42,328 nt of DNA from Geobacter sp. (GCA_009885845.1 VFJW01000045.1:1-42328); one strand, 5' to 3'; counted from the stretch's first letter, positions 1 through 8,654 are shown. Notes: a model not told the origin generated them from the sequence alone. Numbers and translations are program-made.

Positions 1-2
1 GA

Positions 3-17
3 CATCTACTACCTCCT
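3..17 (-). promoter_or_regulatory. Ribosome binding site and start codon of a gene running off the left edge
   Basis: On the minus strand AGGAGGT (17-11) is followed by five bases and an ATG (5-3), a near-ideal Shine-Dalgarno and start. Only the first codon of that gene is inside the window, so its product cannot be named. The same AGGAGGT word recurs at 172-166, but there the next ATG is only one base away, which is too close to be used. Confidence 0.5.
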
Positions 18-207
18 GTTTGTTTTTTGTGTTTACAGGCAGAAAACCCTGTGTTGATAAGAAGATTGTAAATTCATACACCCTGAAAAGGAGCCAAAAA
101 CATAGTACCATTTTACGAGAAAACCCGGCAAACAGGAACCGAGTAGAACCGGATTCTACGCACATACCTCCTGTTTCGTCAAGCTAAAATGTATACGGAA
201 CCGTCAC

Positions 208-498
208 TCAGATTTCGTAGTCAACGGCAACAATAGATGTACATACCGCTTTCATGTGAGGAACAACATTTCCGGCATGATATGGGTGTATCTGATAGGC
301 CTGAAGGTCCTCAAGCGAATCAAAACGGGTTGTAAGCGCGATATCGTACGAACGCTCCGATCTGATCACATCGACACCTACCTCAAGGCAGCGCAAGAGG
401 TCAATGTTGCCGCCCATACTAAGCAGCTTGTCCCTTGTGGCCGTCAGATTTTCTACCGTGGGATGCTCCAGTTTGAATAACACAATATGAGTTATCAT
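208..498 (-). CDS. Dabb (stress-responsive alpha/beta barrel) domain protein
   Basis: A 96-residue protein beginning MITHIVLFKL with the conserved Dabb pattern: an N-terminal HIVLFKL strand, a central SYDIALTTRFDSLEDLQAY segment and a C-terminal YHAGNVVPHMKAV helix. Dabb proteins are small dimeric ferredoxin-like barrels; their biochemical role in bacteria is mostly unknown, so none is claimed here. I chose the start at 498 because AAAGGAA lies eight bases upstream, whereas an in-frame ATG at 564 would add 22 unconserved residues. It lies about 90 bases downstream of the Smr gene on the same strand and could be co-transcribed with it. Confidence 0.85.
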   Translation of the reverse strand: MITHIVLFKLEHPTVENLTATRDKLLSMGGNIDLLRCLEVGVDVIRSERSYDIALTTRFDSLEDLQAYQIHPYHAGNVVPHMKAVCTSIVAVDYEI

Positions 499-591
499 GA
501 GTCTGTTCCTTTCATGTTGAGACTTAGCCAGGGACTGTATACATTGCCGGGATGAAACTGTCAATGAAGCAGTCTGACAACAATATGCGGG

Positions 592-1305
592 TTAAGCTGG
601 ATGTGGCAGCATGCGCAGAAAAACAACATATGCCCCGCTTCCGCCCATGTCACGGGGAGCCGGCGCAAATTCCAGCACAGTCGCCCGCCCGGCATCGCGC
701 AGCCATGAGGCAACAGCCTGATGCAGTACCGGCTCTTCCGGAGAATGGATCCCCTTTCCGGTAATCACAAGGACGGCCTTTTGACCCTTCTTTTGAGCGG
801 AGCTCAAAAATCGGGGCAACGCCTCGAGTGCCTCTTCACGGGTCAGGCCATGAAGATCAAGCTGGTGACTGACTGAAACAATGCCCCGTTTTACCTGCCG
901 GAGCCTGTTTCCAGCCAGCGGTTGTAATTCACCTTCATCGGGGACAGCATCCGTAAACCTGGTATCCAGCTTCAGCTTTGCAATTTCCTCAAGAAACGCA
1001 CCTTCTTCGATAATCTGAAGCTCTTTCTCAGCTTTTCCGACAGCATTCCGGAGGGGATGCGAACCAGCCAGAATACACTTTTTGCTTGTGTCAGATGCCT
1101 GAAACGGTCGCACATCCGCTACCGCTTCAAGGAACAGGTCAAGACCGGCATCATCGAATTCTGTTTTATTTACTACGACAGGTGGTGTTGGTGGAACATG
1201 TAGTAACGGCGCTGAGAAGGCGACTCCCTTCAGAGTCCCAAAAGGGGTAATTTGAAATTCTTTTGGTTTGGCTGTATTTTGTTGTCGCTGGTTTTTCTTT
1301 CCCAC
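592..1305 (-). CDS. Smr-domain protein (MutS2 C-terminal-like endonuclease family)
   Basis: 237 residues. The C-terminal half is an Smr domain: LDLHGLT at 149-155, GKGIHS at 183-188 and GGSGAYVVFL at 221-230, the three signature blocks. The N-terminal ~140 residues are the charged spacer common in stand-alone Smr proteins (YdaL/SmrA type). Smr domains nick DNA or cleave RNA (SmrB acts on mRNA in collided ribosomes); which applies here cannot be told from sequence. The start is a GTG four bases after the stop of the upstream lipoprotein gene, so the two are probably one transcript. Confidence 0.85.
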   Translation of the reverse strand: MGKKNQRQQNTAKPKEFQITPFGTLKGVAFSAPLLHVPPTPPVVVNKTEFDDAGLDLFLEAVADVRPFQASDTSKKCILAGSHPLRNAVGKAEKELQIIEEGAFLEEIAKLKLDTRFTDAVPDEGELQPLAGNRLRQVKRGIVSVSHQLDLHGLTREEALEALPRFLSSAQKKGQKAVLVITGKGIHSPEEPVLHQAVASWLRDAGRATVLEFAPAPRDMGGSGAYVVFLRMLPHPA

Positions 1306-1309
1306 TTTG

Positions 1310-2152
1310 CTAATCTTTCGACACTAACGTTATTTCAATGCGTCTATTCTTGGCCCGACCTTCTTTTGTGCTGTTGTCGGCAACCGGTTTATATTCAGCA
1401 AAGGCAGCGGCCGAAAGATTGTGCGGGTCAATCCCCTGCTCCTGCAAAAATCTGGTGACATTGATCGACCGTGCGGCAGACAGCTCCCAATTGGTTGGGA
1501 AAAGACGGGTCAGTCCGCCAGTAATCTGAACTACATCCGTATGTCCCTCAATCCGGATAGCCTTGTCACTGACGTTTTTCAGTGTTTCTACCATCTTGTT
1601 GAGAATATCCAGTCCCTCCGGCTTGACATCTGCCTTGCCGGAATCAAACAGAATGGCCGCTTCAAGATTTACCGTCAGCTTCCCCTTTAACTCGGATATG
1701 GTAACCTGCCCCTGAGCAATCTCGTTCTTCATGCTGGCAAGAAGTTGTTCGTACGTACCACTGACTTCTTTAACCTTTTCCTCCCTGGCCTTTTGGAGAA
1801 CGGAAATATCATCGTTTAATTTACTGTTTTCAACTCTTATCTCTGCAACCTGTTGGCGCAACTCACTGATGTTTTTTGACAATGTGTCGGACTTGGCCCG
1901 GAGAATCCCCTCAAGCTGTTTTTTGTCCGAAGCAAGAACTGCAACATCCTCGTTAAGTCTGTTGAGTTTAGTTTTTAGCGCGGCATTTTCCAGAAGCAGT
2001 TTTTTGTGCGTTACCTGCAGCTCCGTCAACTCTTTAGTTAATCCATCGGCTTCTTCAACTTTTTTCAAGTAGGTACTTTCAGCAACCAGACAACCGCTGG
2101 CAGATAGCAGAAAAGCCCCACCCAGAATAATAAAAAACATACGTTTGATCAT
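1310..2152 (-). CDS. OmpA-family outer-membrane lipoprotein with coiled coil
   Basis: 280 residues. A lipoprotein signal peptide ends in the lipobox LSASGC (Cys21). Residues ~27-150 are a heptad-rich, Lys/Glu/Leu-rich coiled coil, followed by an OmpA/MotB peptidoglycan-binding domain (~165-278) with the hallmark GHTDV, a NWELSAARS helix and a terminal KNRRIEI. It is likely anchored in the outer membrane by lipid and reaches peptidoglycan via the OmpA domain, with the coiled coil as a spacer. It is the first gene of a minus-strand run with the Smr gene. The promoter should lie in the AT-rich 2153-2250 region, where I see no clear consensus. Confidence 0.9.
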   Translation of the reverse strand: MIKRMFFIILGGAFLLSASGCLVAESTYLKKVEEADGLTKELTELQVTHKKLLLENAALKTKLNRLNEDVAVLASDKKQLEGILRAKSDTLSKNISELRQQVAEIRVENSKLNDDISVLQKAREEKVKEVSGTYEQLLASMKNEIAQGQVTISELKGKLTVNLEAAILFDSGKADVKPEGLDILNKMVETLKNVSDKAIRIEGHTDVVQITGGLTRLFPTNWELSAARSINVTRFLQEQGIDPHNLSAAAFAEYKPVADNSTKEGRAKNRRIEITLVSKD

Positions 2153-2322
2153 GACATAACCTCCCCGCAGATTATCATACTGAATTTTCCTTATATCATA
2201 TTATTCAAGATTTTGATACTGCCTCGCTCTGTATATACCAGAGATCAGTGCATATAAACGAAATAATTTCATTATGAAGAATAGCTGTCGTGAGTTTATA
2301 ACTGCACAAAACCAGCTCCAAC

Positions 2323-2351
2323 TTGACATGGTGACACTATAAGATTACAAG
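2323..2351 (+). promoter_or_regulatory. Probable promoter of the cobM operon
   Basis: TTGACA (2323-2328), a 17-base spacer and TACAAG (2346-2351), about 40 bases before the cobM start; GGAG precedes the ATG. No cobalamin riboswitch core is recognisable in the 240-base gap (2153-2393). Confidence 0.4.
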
Positions 2352-2393
2352 AAACGCACTGTTCAGTTGAAATTATAAATAGATGGAGAGCAC

Positions 2394-3173
2394 ATGGCCG
2401 TCAGAGTATCATTTGTGGGTGCCGGTCCGGGAGCGACCGACCTTATTACTATCCGGGGGGCACGACTCCTGCGGCATGCCGATGTCGTCATATTTGCCGG
2501 CAGTCTGGTGGACCGGAAACTGGTTCAACTCTATGCAACCAGAGCCGATGTCTATGATTCTGCCGGAATGACACTCTCTGAGGTTATATCCGTCATGTTG
2601 GATGCCACATCATCTGGGCGAAGCGTTGTCAGGTTGCACACCGGTGACCCCTCTATCTACGGAGCTATCCAGGAGCAAATGGAAGCGCTCGACAGACTGG
2701 ATATCGATTATCAAGTCGTGCCGGGCGTCACCAGTGCTTTTGCCGCTGCAGCCGCGCTCAAGCAGGAACTGACCCTGCCGGAGCTTTCACAAACGGTCAT
2801 TATAACCCGCATCGAAGGACGCACACCGGTACCTGAACGTGAACAGTTGAGTGCAATCGCCGGACTCGGTGCCACCATGGTGATCTATCTTTCTGTCGGC
2901 ATGGTCGAAAAGGTTGTTGGCCAGTTACTTCAAGGAGCCTATACAGCCACCACCCCTGCGGCCGTCGTCTGCCGGGCCTCCTGGGATGATGAGCAGATCA
3001 TACAATGCACTCTGGCCGATCTGGCCGAGCGGGTGCACGAAGCGGGTATTGACCGTCAAGCGCTGATAGTCGTCGGTGATGTGCTGGCGGCCCGCCGTGA
3101 AGGGCTCAAAGCAAAGTCCTTATTGTACGACGGAGAATTTACGCATGGTTTCCGTGATGGGCGCGTTGTCTGA
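2394..3173 (+). CDS. cobM: Precorrin-4/cobalt-precorrin-4 C11-methyltransferase
   Basis: 259 residues, the usual size for CobM/CbiF. It opens with the tetrapyrrole-methylase SAM-binding loop VGAGPGATDLITIRGARLL (residues ~7-25), followed by HTGDPSIYGAIQEQM and VPGVTSAFAAAAAL, the other conserved SAM-pocket segments of this fold. It methylates C11 of precorrin-4 (cobalt-precorrin-4 in the anaerobic route). The next gene is the anaerobic-pathway CbiG, so the cobalt-precorrin route (CbiF activity) is more likely. First gene of cobM-cbiG-pdxA; cbiG overlaps its 3' end. Confidence 0.93.
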   Translation: MAVRVSFVGAGPGATDLITIRGARLLRHADVVIFAGSLVDRKLVQLYATRADVYDSAGMTLSEVISVMLDATSSGRSVVRLHTGDPSIYGAIQEQMEALDRLDIDYQVVPGVTSAFAAAAALKQELTLPELSQTVIITRIEGRTPVPEREQLSAIAGLGATMVIYLSVGMVEKVVGQLLQGAYTATTPAAVVCRASWDDEQIIQCTLADLAERVHEAGIDRQALIVVGDVLAARREGLKAKSLLYDGEFTHGFRDGRVV

Positions 3174-4242
3174 AATGCGCATTGCAGTCATTGCCATAAC
3201 CAGAAGAGGAGCCCTGCTGGGGCAGAAACTCTGCAGCGCCGTGACAGATATGGAACTCTACGTATCCAGCCGTTACGCCGGCCAGGCAGGCAGCCGGCGC
3301 AACCGATTCGAACCGGCAGAACTGAAAAACCTGACAACTTCACTCTGGAAGGAGTATGACGGTTTCGTGCTGATTATGGCCACCGGTATCGTAGTGAGGA
3401 TGATCTCGCCGCTGCTGGTGTCAAAGGAGATCGATCCAGCGGTTGTTGTCATGGACGATGCCGGAAAATTTGCCATTTCACTGCTTTCAGGACATCTCGG
3501 AGGCGCCAACGAACTGGCGGAACGCTGCGCTTTCGCTTCCGGCGCACGAGCAGTTATAACCACGGCCACCGATGCCAATGAACTCCCCTCGTTTGACATG
3601 CTGGCCAAGGAACAGGGATGGCTTATAGATGACATCAACCGGGTCAAGACTCTCAACACTCTGCTGCTCGACAACGAAGAGATTGCCGTCGTTGACCCGA
3701 CCGGGCAAACCCGCAGATGGCTGCATGGCCGGGGCAGGATCACCTTTTATGAAACCTTTGCAGAAGCCGCAAAGAGCCGTGTAGCACGCGGTTTTTTGTT
3801 CGTCACCAATCGGCACCTCCCTCCGCAAACCTCTCCTGAACAATTGCTGATCCTGCGCCCCCGAAACCTCGTGCTCGGTATCGGCTGTAATCGCGGTACC
3901 CCGGTTGATGAAATCGATGAGTTCATTACACAGCACCTCAAACGGATGTTCCTTTCCCGGAAAAGCATCTGCAGCATTGCCTCCGTATCAGCAAAGCGCG
4001 ATGAAGCCGGTCTGGTAGAGTTTGCAGAGCGACTGGGCGTCTCGCTGCACTGTTTTGAGAACGACGAATTGAAGCAGGTCGCTTTTCCCTCCCCCCCCTC
4101 AGAACATGCCCTGACCGCGGTCGGTGTTGCCGCCGTTGCCGAACCGGCAGCGATTTTGGCTGCCGGCGGGGGAACTCTGCTGCTGAAAAAAGTCAAATCC
4201 GCGAATGTCACGTTGGCAATAGCTGAACTGAAGGAGGGGTAG
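3145..4242 (+). CDS. cbiG: Cobalt-precorrin-5A hydrolase
   Basis: About 365 residues. CbiG opens the ring-contracted delta-lactone of cobalt-precorrin-5A and releases acetaldehyde. Seen: an N-terminal domain with AVIAITRRG and FVLIMATGIVVRMISPLL, LLSGHLGGANELA characteristic of CbiG, a mid domain, and the C-terminal CbiG/CobE domain starting near VLGIGCNRGTP. The ATG at 3145 has GGAG nine bases upstream but overlaps cobM by 29 bases; the ATG at 3175 begins exactly where the family homology starts (MRIAVIAITRRG) and gives 355 residues, so it is a real alternative. The gene confirms the anaerobic, early-cobalt pathway. Confidence 0.92.
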   Translation: MVSVMGALSEMRIAVIAITRRGALLGQKLCSAVTDMELYVSSRYAGQAGSRRNRFEPAELKNLTTSLWKEYDGFVLIMATGIVVRMISPLLVSKEIDPAVVVMDDAGKFAISLLSGHLGGANELAERCAFASGARAVITTATDANELPSFDMLAKEQGWLIDDINRVKTLNTLLLDNEEIAVVDPTGQTRRWLHGRGRITFYETFAEAAKSRVARGFLFVTNRHLPPQTSPEQLLILRPRNLVLGIGCNRGTPVDEIDEFITQHLKRMFLSRKSICSIASVSAKRDEAGLVEFAERLGVSLHCFENDELKQVAFPSPPSEHALTAVGVAAVAEPAAILAAGGGTLLLKKVKSANVTLAIAELKEG

Positions 4243-4248
4243 TCAGAT

Positions 4249-5385
4249 ATGCCACATCGCCCGATTATCGCAATCACTATGGGGGATCCTTCAGGGATCG
4301 GCCCGGAAATCATCATACAAGCTCTGCGGTCGCCTGAAGTCACAAGCATCTGTGTCCCGCTGGTGATTGGAGACAGACTGGCGCTGGAACGGGCACTTAC
4401 TGTCTGCCGTTCTGCTTCGAAAATCCGCGAAGTCTGCGCAGCCCGGGATGCCCGAACTGCCCCTGAAGGCACTATCCCGCTGCTGGTACTATCTCCCCTG
4501 ACGGAAACAGACATGCGTTATGGTGATCCCTCTGCAGCAGCGGGGGATGCGGTCTACCGTTACATCTGCCATGCAGCGCAACTGTGCCTTGACGGACGGG
4601 TTTCAGCCATGGTTACCGCCCCGATCAGCAAGGAAGCGATGCACCGGGCCGGCCACGACTATCCCGGACATACCGAACTGCTGGCCGAGTTGTGCGGAAC
4701 GGATAACTTCGTCATGATGCTGGCGGGAGATATACTGCGGGTCAGCCTGGTGACAATTCATGAAGCACTGCATGATGTTCCACGTCTGGTGACGTTCAAT
4801 CAGGTGCTTAAGACAATTCGCATCACCGCGGAAAGTGTCGCACGGCTGACCGGAAAACAATCGCCGAAACTGGCGGTACTGGCGCTTAATCCCCACTGCG
4901 GAGAGGCAGGAAAATTCGGCACTCAGGAAACCGAGATCATCGAGCCGGCAATTAAGGCCGCTCAACGGGAGGGGATCAATGCCGTTGGGCCGCTGGCAGC
5001 CGATACCCTGTTCCATTTCATTCTCAAAAACCATGCGGAGTCGAATTTAGTCGCAGAGGCAGGCGGTGAGGAGGGGGCGACGCAGGTGTATAATCACATA
5101 CGTCAAGGGGCCCCCGACGACACCAACGAACGTATGCGGCTGAAGTCGGCTTCGCGCTATGACGGCGTGGTGGCCATGTACCATGACCAGGGGTTGATCC
5201 CGCTTAAAATGCTGCACTTCGATGACGCGGTAAATATCACGCTGGGACTGCCGATCGTTCGCACCTCGGTTGATCACGGCACCGCCTATAATCTGGCCGG
5301 GACCGGAAAAGCTTCAGAAAAGAGTCTGCTGGCAGCAATCAGGATGGCCGTCAAAATGGCGCGACAGCCGAGCAAGCCGCGTTGA
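4249..5385 (+). CDS. pdxA: 4-hydroxythreonine-4-phosphate dehydrogenase with an internal insertion
   Basis: 378 residues; PdxA is usually ~330. It makes 3-amino-2-oxopropyl phosphate for pyridoxal phosphate synthesis. Motifs: ITMGDPSGIGPEI (9-21), TAPISKEAMHRAG (123-135), the metal-ligand histidines in YPGHTELLAE (138-147) and NPHCGEAG (214-221), and YHDQGLIPLKMLHFDDAVN (311 on). Between PLAADTLFHFILK (248-260) and YDGVVAMYHDQG (304 on), where the family normally has only a few residues, there are about 40 extra residues (~262-302), in frame and without stop codons. It starts six bases after cbiG and is probably co-transcribed. The extra loop may be a lineage-specific insert; catalytic residues are all present. 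Confidence 0.92.
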   Translation: MPHRPIIAITMGDPSGIGPEIIIQALRSPEVTSICVPLVIGDRLALERALTVCRSASKIREVCAARDARTAPEGTIPLLVLSPLTETDMRYGDPSAAAGDAVYRYICHAAQLCLDGRVSAMVTAPISKEAMHRAGHDYPGHTELLAELCGTDNFVMMLAGDILRVSLVTIHEALHDVPRLVTFNQVLKTIRITAESVARLTGKQSPKLAVLALNPHCGEAGKFGTQETEIIEPAIKAAQREGINAVGPLAADTLFHFILKNHAESNLVAEAGGEEGATQVYNHIRQGAPDDTNERMRLKSASRYDGVVAMYHDQGLIPLKMLHFDDAVNITLGLPIVRTSVDHGTAYNLAGTGKASEKSLLAAIRMAVKMARQPSKPR

Positions 5386-5880
5386 ACTCTTCAGGAAAAT
5401 GAGCTTTCAGATAAGCTGCGCGGTAACTGATCATGGTTTGAGCTATCGAATGAGATATCATGAACGTATGCTCTGCACTTGATGCCAGCACATCGAATAT
5501 ACACAATTACCCCAAATGCACAAGTAGCAAGCGTCCCCCACCCCTGAATCAATGCCTGCCAGAGAATTACGCAAACAATGCGCACGCGAGGGGTGTCAGT
5601 TAGGGAACGATCCGTACGTGACACAGAACGCTAGATTTCTTATTGGAATGTAGTCAGTGATAAAGTATATTCGTGTTCAATCATTGAGATGAAGACACTG
5701 CAAGCAAAGCATTTTAGGTGTAACACATGGCTATAGAAACAGGATATACGTTTTAATTCATATTGTTATGGCGTTTATTGTATTCCCATGTACTACGCCA
5801 ATCCAATTTGAAAACTGCATCCATTTTTTCGGCACACCAATTTTCTACTTCAATCTTGGCATTTCAGGATAAACGCCCCC
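5386..5880. other. Intergenic region with no recognisable gene
   Basis: 495 bases between pdxA and the fdhD-mobA fusion. I see no convincing coding sequence; the short open frames here lack a ribosome binding site and resemble nothing known. The right half (5640-5870) is clearly AT-rich. It holds one promoter-like pair, given separately. I looked for a molybdenum-cofactor riboswitch and did not find its conserved core. Confidence 0.5.
5643..5671 (+). promoter_or_regulatory. Possible promoter of the molybdenum-cofactor operon
   Basis: TTGGAA (5643-5648), a 17-base spacer, TATATT (5666-5671). If used, it leaves a ~200-base untranslated leader before fdhD-mobA, long enough for regulation. Prediction from consensus only. 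Confidence 0.3.
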
Positions 5881-7251
5881 ATGCTCCGATACGACAAAGG
5901 CATCACCAGCGAAATACCTGACGAGTACCCCGCCGAATTTCCGGTCAAGTTGACGGTCAATGGCCGTGAGATCGCTACCCTGGTTGCCTCGCCTCATGAC
6001 CTGCGCTTCCTGGTGGTCGGTTTTCTGCGTACACAGGGTTTTGTGCGTGAAATCGGTGATTTTCTGGCCATGGGCGTGTGCGAAGAATCCGGAGAAGCCA
6101 ATGTCCGGATCCGGGGAGAACTTCCGGAACGCCTGACACCGGTATTGACCTCCGGATGCGGGGCAGGTGTCTCCTTCTCCTTTAACGCCGGTGCGCCGAA
6201 GAGTGCGCACCCGGACATCACCTTCCCCCCCGAAGCCATATTCGCCATGATGCGTGAGATGTCGCACCTCTCCGAGCGTTATGGCCGCCACGGCGGTATC
6301 CATTCAGCCGCGATCAGCGACGGCACCCGGATTCTGCTGCATGCTGAAGACCTGGGGCGCCATAACACCATAGACCGTCTGGCGGGGCAGGCACTTTTCT
6401 CCGGTATTGACCTGAATGGATGCCTGCTGCTGACTTCGGGGCGGGTGTCATCGGAAATGGCAGCCAAAGCCGCTTCTTTCGGGGTGGCACTGATAGCTTC
6501 ACGCACCTCGCCGACAAACATGGCGGTACATATCTGCAGTGAAGCCGGAATCGGCCTGGCAGGATATGTACGGGGCGAGAGTTTTCGCCTGGCCGCCTGT
6601 CCGGAGCGGGTGCGGATGGCTGCACAGGCCCGGTTTTCCGGCATAGCGGGTGTGATTCTGGCTGGGGGCGAATCAAGCCGCATGGGAAAAAACAAAGCGC
6701 TCCTGGAGATCTGTGGAGAACGTATGATTGAGACGGCCTACAAACGTATGGCCGAACTGTTTGACGAAGTAATTCTGGTAACCAATTCACCTGAATCCTA
6801 TGATTTTATCCCCTGCCGCAAGATTGCTGACATCTATCCCGGCATGGGCCCCCTTGGCGGCATTCACGCCGCCCTCACCTGTTGCGTTGCGGAGCGGGCC
6901 TTTGTCACCGGCTGCGACATGCCGGGCCTCAATCCAAAACTGATCCGTGAATTGAGCAATATGCCGGGCGGAGTGGATGTTGTCATACCTGAGACCCCCG
7001 GCGGGCTTGAACCGCTGCACGCCGTCTACGCAAAGAGCAGTCTGCCCAAAATGGAAAAGATGCTGCGGTCGGGAGAGCGTCGCATCCTCTCTTTCTTCGA
7101 TCTGGCACATGTCAGACTGGTGCCGCGCGGAAAAATTGCCCTCCTTGATCCCGATTTCTCATCATTCCGTAACATCAATACTCCGGAAGAGTACCAACGG
7201 CTGACAGACAGCAGCGAACCATCGCAGAAGAGTGCTCATGCAGCTGACTGA
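5881..7251 (+). CDS. FdhD-MobA fusion: formate dehydrogenase sulfurtransferase plus molybdenum cofactor guanylyltransferase
   Basis: 456 residues in two domains. Residues 1-~250 are FdhD, which passes sulfur from the cysteine desulfurase to the Mo/W centre of formate dehydrogenase: GGIHSAAI (138-145), HAEDLGRHNTIDRLAG (154-169), TSGRVSSEM (185-193) and SRTSPTNMAV (207-216). Residues ~254-440 are MobA, which joins GMP to molybdopterin: the signature LAGGESSRMGKNKALL (260-275) and FVTGCDMPGL (341-350). FdhD normally has a C-x-x-C pair in the mobile loop; here the loop reads SGCGAG (91-96) with only Cys93. The gene overlaps moaA by 14 bases, so it heads a Moco operon. The fusion suggests cofactor maturation and sulfuration are physically coupled. 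Confidence 0.9.
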   Translation: MLRYDKGITSEIPDEYPAEFPVKLTVNGREIATLVASPHDLRFLVVGFLRTQGFVREIGDFLAMGVCEESGEANVRIRGELPERLTPVLTSGCGAGVSFSFNAGAPKSAHPDITFPPEAIFAMMREMSHLSERYGRHGGIHSAAISDGTRILLHAEDLGRHNTIDRLAGQALFSGIDLNGCLLLTSGRVSSEMAAKAASFGVALIASRTSPTNMAVHICSEAGIGLAGYVRGESFRLAACPERVRMAAQARFSGIAGVILAGGESSRMGKNKALLEICGERMIETAYKRMAELFDEVILVTNSPESYDFIPCRKIADIYPGMGPLGGIHAALTCCVAERAFVTGCDMPGLNPKLIRELSNMPGGVDVVIPETPGGLEPLHAVYAKSSLPKMEKMLRSGERRILSFFDLAHVRLVPRGKIALLDPDFSSFRNINTPEEYQRLTDSSEPSQKSAHAAD

Positions 7252-8218
7252 TTCACACGGCAGAACCATCAACTACCTTCGCCTGTCTGTCACAGACCGC
7301 TGCAATATGCGCTGTTTTTATTGCATGCCGAAAGAGGGCATCGTCAAGAAGGGGCATAATGCCGTGCTCTCCTACGAAGAGCTGTTGTTGATTGCCAGTA
7401 TCGCTGTTGAGATAGGAATCGAGAAAATCCGCATTACCGGGGGAGAACCGCTGGTACGGAACGGTATCGTCAGTTTTCTTGAACAACTGGCCCGGATTCC
7501 CGGACTGCGACATCTGGCTTTGACCACGAATGGTCTGCTGCTGGAGGAAATGGCTGCCGACCTGTATCACGCCGGTGTTCAGCGCCTCAATGTCAGTCTC
7601 GACTCCCTCAATCCGAACACCTTCAGCGAGATCACCCGTGGCGGCAACCTGAAAAAGGTGCTGGCCGGACTGGATGCCGCGGAGAAGACCGGTTTTCCCC
7701 CGCCCAAGATCAATTGTGTGATAATGCGTGGCGTCAACGACAGTGAAATACTCGACTTCGCTGACATGACCCTGTCGCACGGCAATTCAATCCGCTTCAT
7801 AGAGTATATGCCGGCGATCAAAGAGGATGGCTGGCAGCGTTACTGTATTTCCGGAGAGGAAATTATTGAGCGGATCGCCGGGAAATACACGCTGGAACAG
7901 GTGGACAAAGGTCCGTTTGCCGGGCCGTCACGTGATTTTCGCATCCCCGGCGCAAGCGGCAGCATCGGCATTATCACGGCGGTATCCGGACACTTCTGCA
8001 GTGAATGCAACCGCATCAGAGTTACTTCAACCGGCCAGGCCAAGGGATGCCTTTTCTCCGACGAGAGGACAGACCTGGTTCCCTGGCTGCGCCCACCCGA
8101 CCGGCAGGCGCTGGCAGAGGTACTGAAGGGAATCATCTCGGGGAAACCGGAGCGGCACGGAATATCGCAGGACGGGTATGTTCACAGGAATTTCACGATG
8201 TCGCAGGTTGGAGGGTAA
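7238..8218 (+). CDS. moaA: GTP 3',8-cyclase (radical SAM), molybdenum cofactor biosynthesis
   Basis: 326 residues. MoaA carries out the first step of molybdopterin synthesis, converting GTP to 3',8-cyclo-7,8-dihydro-GTP with two [4Fe-4S] clusters. The N-terminal cluster motif CNMRCFYC (C-x3-C-x2-C) follows LRLSVTDR, with RITGGEPLVR for SAM binding; C-terminal cluster cysteines appear in GHFCSECNRIRVTSTGQAKGC. I place the start at the ATG 7238 with GAAGAG upstream; an in-frame GTG at 7232 is possible. The usual terminal GG is present as VGG. It overlaps the fdhD-mobA stop and is followed four bases later by the MOSC gene. Confidence 0.94.
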   Translation: MQLTDSHGRTINYLRLSVTDRCNMRCFYCMPKEGIVKKGHNAVLSYEELLLIASIAVEIGIEKIRITGGEPLVRNGIVSFLEQLARIPGLRHLALTTNGLLLEEMAADLYHAGVQRLNVSLDSLNPNTFSEITRGGNLKKVLAGLDAAEKTGFPPPKINCVIMRGVNDSEILDFADMTLSHGNSIRFIEYMPAIKEDGWQRYCISGEEIIERIAGKYTLEQVDKGPFAGPSRDFRIPGASGSIGIITAVSGHFCSECNRIRVTSTGQAKGCLFSDERTDLVPWLRPPDRQALAEVLKGIISGKPERHGISQDGYVHRNFTMSQVGG

Positions 8219-8222
8219 TTAC

Positions 8223-8654
8223 ATGGCTTCGGTGCTGGCGGTCTGTATCAGCGAGAATAAAGGGGAGCGCAAGAAACCGGTCGAAGCGGTGGAACTCCGG
8301 GAAAATCACGGCATTGTCGGTGACGGCCATGCGGGTGACTGGCATCGGCAGGTAAGCCTGCTGGCGCAGGAAAGCATAGACAAGATGCGGGCGATGGGGC
8401 TGGATGTCAGCGCCGGTGACTTTGCCGAGAACATCACCACCAGCGGTATCGATCTCGTCTCGCTCCCGATCGGTAGCCGTCTGCAGATCGGCAAAGCTGA
8501 GCTGGAAGTAACCCAGATCGGCAAGGAATGCCACACCCGCTGTGCCATCTTTTATCAGGCGGGTGACTGTGTCATGCCGAAAGAAGGGATCTTTGCCAGG
8601 GTGCTGGCAGGTGGAACCATCAAGCAGGGGGATACGGTGCAGAGACTCTTCTGA
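8223..8654 (+). CDS. MOSC-domain protein, Moco-related
   Basis: 143 residues spanning essentially one MOSC domain, a beta-barrel related to the molybdenum cofactor sulfurase C-terminus. The conserved GIVGDGHAG near residue 30 and a cysteine-containing KECHTRCAIF segment near residue 100 fit the small bacterial MOSC proteins, which may carry or transfer sulfur bound to metal or pterin. Placement directly after moaA, with a strong GGAGG eight bases upstream of the ATG, supports a role in Moco maturation; the precise reaction is unknown. Confidence 0.85.
   Translation: MASVLAVCISENKGERKKPVEAVELRENHGIVGDGHAGDWHRQVSLLAQESIDKMRAMGLDVSAGDFAENITTSGIDLVSLPIGSRLQIGKAELEVTQIGKECHTRCAIFYQAGDCVMPKEGIFARVLAGGTIKQGDTVQRLF

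Noticed and set aside
1-173. Open minus-strand frame from an ATG at 165 after AGGAGGT to the edge
   Set aside because: The Shine-Dalgarno is only one base from the ATG and the translation is unlike a protein; the better start is at the very edge.
2153-2393. Cobalamin riboswitch before cobM
   Set aside because: No B12-box-like conserved core could be found; only a promoter-like pair is visible.
5672-5880. Molybdenum-cofactor riboswitch before fdhD-mobA
   Set aside because: The leader is long enough but AT-rich and lacks the motif's conserved GC-rich stems.
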